64,000 bases of DNA from DASZHJ01 sp035604335 (GTDB lineage: Bacteria; Pseudomonadota; Alphaproteobacteria; ATCC43930; CGMCC-115725), in assembly GCA_035604335.1 (NCBI GenBank), contig DATNIT010000249.1, positions 18,276-82,275 on the forward strand, written 5' to 3'. The position numbers and the translations under genes are program-made. This document shows, in pieces, positions 34,526-42,003 of this stretch; the first letter of the stretch is position 1, and each line of letters opens with the position of its first letter. The notes under the pieces are model-generated. The model saw only the letters and a list, made by a program, of their open reading frames with translations, ran no database searches and was not told the DNA's origin.

Positions 34526-36296
34526 GGGCAGCGGCCGCAAGGAGCGCGCCGAGCGCGTGCTGCGCGGGCTCGGCGTCTCGCCGGGGATCGCGATCGGACC
34601 CGCCTTCATCACCGAGAACGGCGAGGTGCCCGTACCGAAGCGCCGGATCGAGCCCGACGACGTCGCGGCCGAGCGCCAGCGCTTCGAGCAAGCCGTCCAG
34701 TTCTCTCTCAAGCAGCTGAAAAAGCTCAAGGGCAAGGCGGCGGCGCTGCCGGAATCGGCCGCCGAGGAGATGAGCTATCTGCTCGACGCGCACGTGGCGA
34801 TGCTCTCGAATTCTCGTCTGGTGCGCGGGGTCGAGCGGCGCATCCGCGAAGAGCGCGTCAATGCCGAGCACGCGGTGCAGATGGAGATCGGGGCGATCGG
34901 CGAGAGCTTCGCCGCCATGGAGGATGTTTACCTCGCCCAGCGCGTGGAGGACGTGCGGGCGGTGGGTGCGCGGCTCCTGCGCAACTTGACCCAGACCCCC
35001 TACGCCGCGTTCCAGCACCTGCCCGAAGGCACGGTGATCCTGGCCGAGGACCTCAGCCCCGCCGATACCGCGCTCATGGACCCCCGGCGCGTGTTGGGAT
35101 TTGCGGCGGTGCTCGGCGGATCGGAGAGCCATACAGCCATCATGGCGCGCGCGCTCGGCCTGCCGGCGGTGTTGGCGGTCACGGGACTCTTCGGCGAGAT
35201 ACAGCAGGGTGAGGCGGTGGTGATCGACGGCTCGACCGGTACCGTCGTGCTCAACCCGACCGCCGCCACCATCGAGCGATACGAGGAGCGCCGGGAGGAG
35301 TTCCGCAAAGAGCAGCGCCAGCTCGCGCGGCTGAAGCGCGTGCCCGCCGTGACCCGCGACGGCGAGGAGATCACGCTCGAGGCCAATCTCGAGCTGCCGC
35401 GCGAGCTCGAGCAGGCCATTTCGGCGGGCGCTCAAGGCCTGGGGTTGGTGCGCACCGAATTCCTCTACATGAACCGCGACGATCTGCCCGACGAGGAGGA
35501 GCAGTATCAGGCCTACAGGACTCTGGTGCGCGGCATGGAGGGCAAGCCTGTCACCATCCGCACCCTCGACGTCGGTGGCGACAAGATCGCGGCACCATTG
35601 GCGGAAAGTCTCAAGAGCGAGGGTGGCAATCCCGCGCTCGGCCTGCGCGCGATCCGGCTCTCCCTGAAGGAGCGCAAGCTCCTCGACGCTCAGCTCGCGG
35701 CGATTCTGCGCGTGAGCGCCGAAGGTCCCGTACGCATCCTGCTGCCGATGGTCACCACTCTCGCCGAGGTGCGCGGAGTCCGCGAGGCGATGCAGCAGGT
35801 GGCGCGGCGCCTGAAGCGGCGGGGGGTGGAGATCGCCGATCCGCCGCCGCTCTTGGGGGTGATGATCGAGGTTCCCGGCGCTGCGCTCGCCGCCGACGCG
35901 CTCGCGAGCGAGAGCGATTTCTTCGCGATCGGCACCAACGACCTCATCCAGTACACGCTCGCGATCGACCGCGGCGACGAGCAGGTGGCCTATCTCTATA
36001 ACCCGCTGCACCCTGCGGTCCTGCGCCTCATCCAGTTTGCGATCGAGGCGGCGCTGCGCGCGCGCATACCCGTCAGCGTCTGCGGGGAGATGGCCGGTGA
36101 CGTCCGCTACACCGCCCTGCTTCTCGGTCTCGGCATCCGCGATCTCTCGATGGCGCCCGGCAGCATCGCGCGCGTCAAGCGCCGGATCCGCCACCTCGAT
36201 CTGCTCGCCGCTCAGCGCCGCGCCCGCGCCATCATGGATCAGATGGACGAAGCCCGCATCGCCAGCCTGCTCGACGATTTCAACGTGCTGGCGTGA
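34515..36296 (+). CDS. ptsI: PTS enzyme I (phosphoenolpyruvate-protein phosphotransferase)
   Basis: 593 residues, the length of a canonical EI without the N-terminal GAF domain of the nitrogen-type PtsP. The phospho-His is H206 in GGSESHTAIMARALGLPAV; the PEP-binding barrel shows LGLVRTEFLYMNR, ALGLRAIRLSL and the active-site Cys in PVSVCGEMAGD. It starts the relay EI-HPr-EIIA. Last gene of the coupled operon; 142 bases of non-coding sequence follow, with a small CGGGT/ACCCG hairpin but no T-tract. Confidence 0.95.
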   Translation: MKGEGSGRKERAERVLRGLGVSPGIAIGPAFITENGEVPVPKRRIEPDDVAAERQRFEQAVQFSLKQLKKLKGKAAALPESAAEEMSYLLDAHVAMLSNSRLVRGVERRIREERVNAEHAVQMEIGAIGESFAAMEDVYLAQRVEDVRAVGARLLRNLTQTPYAAFQHLPEGTVILAEDLSPADTALMDPRRVLGFAAVLGGSESHTAIMARALGLPAVLAVTGLFGEIQQGEAVVIDGSTGTVVLNPTAATIERYEERREEFRKEQRQLARLKRVPAVTRDGEEITLEANLELPRELEQAISAGAQGLGLVRTEFLYMNRDDLPDEEEQYQAYRTLVRGMEGKPVTIRTLDVGGDKIAAPLAESLKSEGGNPALGLRAIRLSLKERKLLDAQLAAILRVSAEGPVRILLPMVTTLAEVRGVREAMQQVARRLKRRGVEIADPPPLLGVMIEVPGAALAADALASESDFFAIGTNDLIQYTLAIDRGDEQVAYLYNPLHPAVLRLIQFAIEAALRARIPVSVCGEMAGDVRYTALLLGLGIRDLSMAPGSIARVKRRIRHLDLLAAQRRARAIMDQMDEARIASLLDDFNVLA

Positions 36297-36438
36297 GGGG
36301 TTGCGAGAATGAAGTCGGGTCGGAACCCGAGCGCTTCAGTCAATGTGCGCTCCATCTGCGATCCGCGGTCCGTGATATTGTGCTCCCCAAAATCGTAACC
36401 GAAGAATGCGGGGCCGGCGGCGGGGGAAGTCATTCACG

Positions 36439-37455
36439 ATGAAGCGTCATGTAGCCGTTCTGGGTGGCGGTACGATGGGCACGACGCTCGCCGATGCCGT
36501 CGCCGCCGGCGACCGCGATTGTGTTTTGTGGTCGCCGGACGTCGAACTGGTTCGTGGCGTGAATGAGACGCATCGAAACCCGCGTCATTTCAGCGACGTT
36601 GTCCTCGCCCCTTCGCTCTCGGCGACCGCTAGTCTTGAGGACGCCGTGCGTTTCGCGCAGCTCGCGATCATTGCCGTTGGATCCGACCGTGTTCGCGGTC
36701 TTGCGCGAAGCATCGGCGCGTTTGTGCCTTCCGACCTGGTGCTGCTCTCGGCGACGAAGGGGCTCGAGCCGCAAACGAACAAACGCCTGTCGGAGCTCCT
36801 CGAGGAGGAGACGCGCAGTCAAGTAGTGGGCGCCATTTCCGGGCCGAACAGCATGCAAGACATCATTGCGCGCCGGCCCACCGCGCTCGTCGTCGCGTCC
36901 CAAGCGAACCGGGCCTTTCCGCTGGCTGCCAAACTGATTGCGCTGCCGACGCTGCATGTCTTCGGCTCTTCCGATCTGGTGGGCGTCGAGCTCGCCGGTT
37001 CGCTCAAGAACATCGTCGCGATCGCCGCCGGAATCGCCGCCGGGCTTGGTCTCGGCCACAATGCCCGCGGGCTCATCATCACCATCGGGCTAGCGGAAAT
37101 TCAAATGCTCGCCACGAGCCTCGGCGCGCGGGCGATCACGTTCATGGGCTTGGCGGGCGTTGGCGACTTGTTTCTGACGACAACGAGCCCCTATTCGCGC
37201 AACCACATGGTCGGCGTGGAATTGGGAAGGGGTGTCAAGCTCGACGCGATTGTCGATCAACTCGCAAAGCTCAACGAGACAGCCGAAGGGATCAATGCGA
37301 TTCGCACGGGCCGCGAGCTCGCCGCCCGGCAAGGCCTGCGGATGCCGCTGGCCGAATGCGTCCACGCCGTTGCTTTCGAGGGTCTGGAACCGCGCCCGGC
37401 GTTCGAGCGACTGTTGGGCGATGCGAGCGCCACCGCGTCCCTGACCGCGGAATGA
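36439..37455 (+). CDS. GpsA-like NAD(P)H-dependent glycerol-3-phosphate dehydrogenase
   Basis: 338 residues from the ATG at 36439. Rossmann loop VLGGGTMGTTLA, then LLSATKGLE, ISGPNSMQDI, the catalytic-Lys block VELAGSLKNIVAIAAGIAAGLGLGHNARG and FMGLAGVGDLFLTTTSPYSRNHMVG. All are GpsA family signatures, but several usually invariant positions differ (GGGTMG for GAGAWG; PNSM for PSFA). It may be a paralogue with a specialised role rather than the housekeeping enzyme. Less extreme GC at third positions than the preceding PTS genes and its place in the usual ptsH/ptsI-ahcY gap suggest an inserted block with the next two genes. Confidence 0.82.
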   Translation: MKRHVAVLGGGTMGTTLADAVAAGDRDCVLWSPDVELVRGVNETHRNPRHFSDVVLAPSLSATASLEDAVRFAQLAIIAVGSDRVRGLARSIGAFVPSDLVLLSATKGLEPQTNKRLSELLEEETRSQVVGAISGPNSMQDIIARRPTALVVASQANRAFPLAAKLIALPTLHVFGSSDLVGVELAGSLKNIVAIAAGIAAGLGLGHNARGLIITIGLAEIQMLATSLGARAITFMGLAGVGDLFLTTTSPYSRNHMVGVELGRGVKLDAIVDQLAKLNETAEGINAIRTGRELAARQGLRMPLAECVHAVAFEGLEPRPAFERLLGDASATASLTAE

Positions 37456-37514
37456 AAACTCATCTGCGACGCCGACACGTGCGGCTGCACAGCTAGCCCA
37501 GGAGCAAGCGCGTC

Positions 37515-38279
37515 ATGCGATTCGACGGGAAGATCGGCGTCATCACCGGAGGCGCGAACGGCATTGGCGAGGCGACAGCCCTGCTTCTGGCGAGGGAAGG
37601 CGCCAAGGTCGCCATCGCCGACGTCGATGCCACGCACCTCCCGCGGGTTTTGCAGGCGCTTCGGGCTCAAGGCGGCGACGCAATCGCGGTCGAGACCGAT
37701 GTGCTGAGCGAGCCGGCGGTTGCCCGCATGGTCCAGCAGGTCCTGGATCGTTATGGACGCATCGACATTCTGGTCAATGCCGTCGGCGGCAGTACGACCT
37801 TGGCGAACCCGAATACGTCCGTCGACCAACTGACGCGCGACGAGTGGGAGCGAACCATAGCCTTCAACCTAAACGGTACGTTCCTGTGCACGCACGCCGT
37901 GATTCCCCAGATGAAACGGCAAGGCTATGGCCGCATCGTCAATCTGTCCTCCATCGTCGGGCGCGGAGATACGCGGATCAGCAATGCCGCCTATGCGACG
38001 GCCAAGGCCGGGATACGCGCCTTTACGCGGAAGCTTGCGATCGAGTTGGGGCCATTCGGCATTACCTGCAACGCGACCGCGCCAACCGTCACGCTGACGG
38101 GTCGCATCCAGCAGCTCCTCGCGAAGCGCGCTTCGAAGGACCCACAAATAACCTTGAGCGATATTCCCTTGGGACGCATGGCAACAGCGGAAGATCAGGC
38201 GAAGGTCATCGCTTTCCTGGCGTCCGACGATGCGTCCTTCGTTTCCGGTCAGACAATCGAGGTTACCGGCGGACAGTAG
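37515..38279 (+). CDS. Short-chain dehydrogenase/reductase (FabG-like)
   Basis: 254 residues. Classical SDR: cofactor loop TGGANGIGE (12-20), NAVGG in place of NNAG, catalytic Ser in VNLSSIVG and Y-A-T-A-K catalytic pair, C-terminal FVSGQTIEVTGGQ. The acidic residue at the end of the second strand (IADVDATHL) indicates preference for NAD. Follows the GpsA-like gene by 59 bases on the same strand and overlaps the 3' end of the convergent chorismate enzyme by 31 bases. Substrate unknown; a dihydro-aromatic dehydrogenase of EntA type is conceivable beside an isochorismate/salicylate enzyme but is inference. Confidence 0.85.
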   Translation: MRFDGKIGVITGGANGIGEATALLLAREGAKVAIADVDATHLPRVLQALRAQGGDAIAVETDVLSEPAVARMVQQVLDRYGRIDILVNAVGGSTTLANPNTSVDQLTRDEWERTIAFNLNGTFLCTHAVIPQMKRQGYGRIVNLSSIVGRGDTRISNAAYATAKAGIRAFTRKLAIELGPFGITCNATAPTVTLTGRIQQLLAKRASKDPQITLSDIPLGRMATAEDQAKVIAFLASDDASFVSGQTIEVTGGQ

Positions 38280-39637
38280 TCCGCTGCCGCGCCGGGATCG
38301 AATCCCTTTCGATCGGCTCGCGGCGTGTCGCGGTCTCCGCTGTTTCGGCGGACCGGCTCGAATCCGACGGCCGCGGCCAAAGCGTCCTTCATCGCGCTCA
38401 ATTTATATGATGTCTCCAGCAACTCCGCTTCGGGCACGGATTCCGCCAGAATCCCGGCGCCCGCCTGGAGAAAGGAGCGGCTTCCGCAGCGAAAGAGACC
38501 GCGCAGCGCCAGGGAGAAGCGGCAATCGCCGGCGCCGCTGACCCACCCCATGGCGCCGGCGTAGAGGTAGCGCGGAGTCGGCTCCAGGCTGCGGACGATC
38601 TCGATGGCCTTGCGCTTCGGCAGACCCGTCACCGTGACCGCCGGAAACAATGCCCAAAGCGCATCGAGGACCTGGTGGCCCGCCGCGAGCGATCCTCGGA
38701 CTACCGAGCTCAGATGTTGGACCTTGCGCAGCAGGGCGACGTCCATGAACCGGCTCACGACGAGCGAGTCTCGTTCGCAGATCGGCGCGAGCTCCGCAAG
38801 CACCGTGTTGACGGAAACGACGTGCTCGACGATCTCCTTGTGGTTTTCCATTAGCTCCGTGCGCAGCCTCTCGTCTTCCACCGGCGTCGGGCCTCGCGGT
38901 CGCGTTCCCGCGAGCGGGTTCGTCACGATCGCTCGATTTTCGCCGTGCAACAGCAGCTCGGGCGAGGGAACCACGGCCGCGAGGTCGCCGAAGCAAATGA
39001 GGAATGCGTCGACGAACGGCGGTGAAAGGGCGGCAAACAGCCGCACCGGATCGAAGTCGGCGTCGTAAGCTTGGTATCGCGAGAGGACAAGCTTCTTGGC
39101 CTCGCCCGCCGACACTGCCGCGACCCCCTTCCGCACCATCCCCACGTAGGCCTGCTCGGGGGTGCCGTCCACGGGTGCTATTGAACCTGCGCCCGCGCGT
39201 GACGCCATGGGCGACATGCTCGCGGCGAGGTATCGAGAGAGATCGATGCCGCCGAGACCTTGATGCGTTACCCCGGACTCCCTGAACGTGAGGGTCTTGC
39301 CGGGAATGATGAACTCGACGAGCGGGCGGCCCGTCTGAGATCCGTCAGGCAATGTGCCGACGTGGCCGGCGACGGCGTCGAACCCGATGTATCCGAACGC
39401 CTTGCGGCCGAGCTGCTCCGCCCGCAGAGCGAAGCGCGCGAGCTGGTCCCGCCAATCGTCACAGGGCTGCCCCGCGAGGAGTCGGAGGTGCTCGATGGGC
39501 GCCCATCCAATCTCGGTATGATCGGCGGAAAGGTGGAGGTATGAATAGTCGCCAAGGACACCCGCATCCCGCAGGCATGCAAACGCCGCGATGGGATCGC
39601 TGGCGCCCCGGTGCTGCCTGAGCTTGGAACGTGACAT
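38249..39637 (-). CDS. Salicylate/isochorismate synthase-like chorismate-utilising enzyme
   Basis: 462 residues from the ATG at 39637 (another in-frame ATG at 39688). The MST-fold C-terminal half is close to MbtI/Irp9 salicylate synthases: KKLVLSR with K182 and SPELL with E227 line up with the general base K205 and acid E252 of MbtI as I recall them; then TNPLAGTRPRG, NHKEIVEHVVSVNTVL, VQHLSS, ALFPAVTVTGLPK and the C-terminal LQAGAGILAESVPEAELLETSYKL. The third block has Asn240 where MbtI has Glu and anthranilate synthases Arg, so the product (salicylate, isochorismate or other) is open. No glutaminase partner, NRPS or adenylation enzyme is in the window. Confidence 0.82.
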   Translation of the reverse strand: MSRSKLRQHRGASDPIAAFACLRDAGVLGDYSYLHLSADHTEIGWAPIEHLRLLAGQPCDDWRDQLARFALRAEQLGRKAFGYIGFDAVAGHVGTLPDGSQTGRPLVEFIIPGKTLTFRESGVTHQGLGGIDLSRYLAASMSPMASRAGAGSIAPVDGTPEQAYVGMVRKGVAAVSAGEAKKLVLSRYQAYDADFDPVRLFAALSPPFVDAFLICFGDLAAVVPSPELLLHGENRAIVTNPLAGTRPRGPTPVEDERLRTELMENHKEIVEHVVSVNTVLAELAPICERDSLVVSRFMDVALLRKVQHLSSVVRGSLAAGHQVLDALWALFPAVTVTGLPKRKAIEIVRSLEPTPRYLYAGAMGWVSGAGDCRFSLALRGLFRCGSRSFLQAGAGILAESVPEAELLETSYKLSAMKDALAAAVGFEPVRRNSGDRDTPRADRKGFDPGAAADYCPPVTSIV

Positions 39638-39979
39638 CACGGAAACGGCGGACTCACGCCACACGGCAGTGGCGCAAGACTCGGCCAAGGAGCCGGCGGC
39701 AGAAACGATCGAACACTCAACAACATTCTAAGGCGTCAGTCACTTTTAAGTCTGATTAAGAAGCCTACGGCACATTGATCTCAAATGCAACCCGTGCCCA
39801 ATATTGTAAGTACACTGTCGAAATATTGTGAGTGTACTGATGAGGGAATGGCGACCGATGCCGGTCCCGAGCGCGAGTCTTCCGTGGGACCACTCCCATG
39901 CGCGGCCGAGCTTGCTCGGGTGCGGTTGCGCTGGTATATGCCGCCACTCGTTTTCTTCCGCCCCGATCAGGAGCGTTTC
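39638..39979. other. 342-base intergenic region between the chorismate enzyme and ahcY
   Basis: Divergent promoter region, notably AT-richer around 39710-39850. It contains a direct TTAAG-N5-TTAAG pair near 39747 and the tandem 18-base repeat described separately. The ahcY frame stays open upstream to 39785 but carries no conserved sequence before 39980. I could not fold an SAH riboswitch with its conserved core here. Confidence 0.5.
39800..39839. repeat. Two tandem copies of an 18-base motif upstream of ahcY
   Basis: 39800-39817 (AATATTGTAAGTACACTG) and 39822-39839 (AATATTGTGAGTGTACTG) match at 15 of 18 positions with a period of 22 bases, about two helical turns, so both would face the same side of DNA. 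They lie about 140-180 bases before the ahcY ATG. This looks like a double binding site for a transcription factor of methionine/SAH metabolism or of the divergent chorismate gene. Confidence 0.6.
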
Positions 39980-41380
39980 ATGGCCGATACTGCCGACTAC
40001 AAGGTCGCCGATTTGTCGCTGGCGGAATGGGGGCGTCGGGAGCTTTCGATCGCCGAGAGCGAGATGCCGGGCTTGATGGCGATCCGCGAGGAGTATGGCG
40101 CCAAGAAGCCGCTCAAGGGCGCGCGCATCGCGGGATCGCTGCACATGACGATCCAGACCGCGGTGCTGATCGAGACGCTGAAGCATCTGGGCGCCGACGT
40201 GCGCTGGGCTTCCTGCAACATCTTCTCGACCCAGGATCATGCCGCGGCCGCGATCGCCAAATCGGGCACGCCGGTCTTCGCGTACAAGGGCGAATCCCTG
40301 GAGGAGTACTGGGAGTTCACCCATCGCATCTTCCAGTGGGCGGACGGCGGCACCCCCAACATGATCCTCGACGACGGCGGTGACGCGACGTTACTGGTGC
40401 ATCTCGGCATCCGCGCGGCGCAGGACGCGTCGGTCATCGCCAAGCCCACCAACGAGGAGGAAGAGGTGCTCTACGCCGCGATCAAGCGGCACCTCGCGGC
40501 GAAGCCCGGCTGGTACGCGAAGCTCGGCGCGAGCATCCGCGGCGTCAGCGAGGAGACCACGACCGGCGTGCACCGGCTCTACCAGATGGCGAAAGAAGGC
40601 CGCCTGCTGTTCCCCGCCATCAACGTCAACGACAGCGTCACCAAGTCGAAGTTCGACAATCTCTACGGCTGCCGCGAGAGCTTGGTGGACGGTATCCGTC
40701 GTGCGACCGACGTGATGATGGCGGGCAAAGTCGCGGTGGTCGCGGGCTTCGGTGACGTCGGCAAGGGCTCGGCTGCCTCGCTCCGCAACGCCGGCGCACG
40801 CGTGATGGTGACCGAGATCGATCCCATCTGTGCGCTCCAGGCGGCGATGGAGGGCTATCAGGTCACCACCATGGACGAGGCGGTGGGGATCGGCGACATC
40901 TTCGTCACGGCCACCGGCAACGTCGACGTCATCACGGTCGAGCACATGCGGCGCATGAAGGACCGCGCCATCGTCTGCAACATCGGGCACTTCGACAGCG
41001 AGATCCAGATTGGCGGGCTCAGGAACTATAAGTGGGAAGAGGTGAAGCCTCAGGTCGACGAGGTCGTCATGCCCGACGGCAAGCGCCTCATCGTGCTCGC
41101 CAAGGGCCGGCTGGTGAACCTCGGCTGCGCCACCGGGCACCCGAGCTTCGTCATGAGCGCCTCCTTCAGCAACCAGGTGCTGGCGCAGATCGAGCTCTTC
41201 ACCAACACGGGCAAGTACCAGAAGCAGGTCTACACCTTGCCCAAGCGGCTCGACGAGAAGGTGGCGGCTCTGCACTTGGCGAAGCTCGGCGTGAAGCTCA
41301 CCGAGCTCACGCCCGCGCAGGCGTCATACCTGGGCGTCGCCCAGCAAGGGCCGTTCAAGTCCGATCACTATCGGTACTAA
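39980..41380 (+). CDS. ahcY: Adenosylhomocysteinase (S-adenosyl-L-homocysteine hydrolase)
   Basis: 466 residues. It splits S-adenosylhomocysteine into adenosine and homocysteine, keeping methylation running. I chose the ATG at 39980 (ggagcg ribosome site) because YKVADLSLAEWGRRELSIAESEMPGLMA is the normal N-terminus. NAD loop VAGFGDVGKGSA, substrate residues in GSLHMTIQTAVLIETL and NDSVTKSKFDNLYG, and the C-terminal KSDHYRY tail completing the neighbouring subunit's NAD site are all present. Overlaps the convergent NUDIX gene by 26 bases. Confidence 0.98.
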   Translation: MADTADYKVADLSLAEWGRRELSIAESEMPGLMAIREEYGAKKPLKGARIAGSLHMTIQTAVLIETLKHLGADVRWASCNIFSTQDHAAAAIAKSGTPVFAYKGESLEEYWEFTHRIFQWADGGTPNMILDDGGDATLLVHLGIRAAQDASVIAKPTNEEEEVLYAAIKRHLAAKPGWYAKLGASIRGVSEETTTGVHRLYQMAKEGRLLFPAINVNDSVTKSKFDNLYGCRESLVDGIRRATDVMMAGKVAVVAGFGDVGKGSAASLRNAGARVMVTEIDPICALQAAMEGYQVTTMDEAVGIGDIFVTATGNVDVITVEHMRRMKDRAIVCNIGHFDSEIQIGGLRNYKWEEVKPQVDEVVMPDGKRLIVLAKGRLVNLGCATGHPSFVMSASFSNQVLAQIELFTNTGKYQKQVYTLPKRLDEKVAALHLAKLGVKLTELTPAQASYLGVAQQGPFKSDHYRY

Positions 41381-41840
41381 TTGCTTCGATCAGCCGCTCC
41401 AGCTGGTCCAGCAGACCGAGCTGCCCCTTCGTGATCTTGACGCGCGCCGCTGGCAGGTCGAACCAAGCCGCGCGGTCGACCTCGGGGAACTCGTGCCGTT
41501 GGCCGGAGCGAGGCGGCCAATCCATCGCGAAGGTGTTGCTGCGGATGGCGTTGGCATCGCAATCGGCCTCCACGGCCCAGGCGTGCACGAGCTTGCCGCT
41601 GGGCTGGCGCACGGGAGCGAGGGCGCGGAAATCGCCGCCGACGCCGAGGCCGGTCTCCTCCCGAAATTCCCGTTGAGCAGCCGCCAGGAGGGCTTCGCCG
41701 GGTACCGCTTCGCCCTTCGGAATGGACCAGGCGCCCGCGTCCTTCTTCACCCAGAACGGGCCGCCGGGGTGTACCAGAAAGACCTCGAGTTTGCCGCGCC
41801 GCAGTCGGTAGAGCAGGAGTCCGGCGCTGATCTTGGGCAT
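41355..41840 (-). CDS. NUDIX hydrolase
   Basis: 161 residues from the ATG at 41840 (a TTG at 41849 is the other option), giving the common start MPKISAGLLLYR. The Nudix box is at 43-67: GEAVPGEALLAAAQREFREETGLGV, with all catalytic Glu residues. The short protein with WVKKDAGAWSIPKGE before the box resembles the MutT-like/diadenosine-polyphosphate group; substrate unknown. Its 3' end overlaps ahcY convergently. Confidence 0.9.
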   Translation of the reverse strand: MPKISAGLLLYRLRRGKLEVFLVHPGGPFWVKKDAGAWSIPKGEAVPGEALLAAAQREFREETGLGVGGDFRALAPVRQPSGKLVHAWAVEADCDANAIRSNTFAMDWPPRSGQRHEFPEVDRAAWFDLPAARVKITKGQLGLLDQLERLIEAISTDSDRT

Positions 41841-42003
41841 GATTTCCAATCACATGGCGGCCAGTATGCCAGCGTACACCGACCCGAGATCCCTCGGATG
41901 CCCGTAAATTCCCTTAGGTAATTCACGCACAAGGGCGATAATTCCGGGAACGCGCCGAGTCGGGCCGGTAGCGGTCGACGCAGGCGCGCGATGGGGGACG
42001 GGC

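Noticed and set aside
39785..39979. N-terminal extension of ahcY from the ATG at 39785, or an SAH riboswitch in the same stretch
   Set aside because: The extension has no similarity to AhcY N-termini and includes the tandem repeat; I could not identify the conserved SAH-aptamer core.
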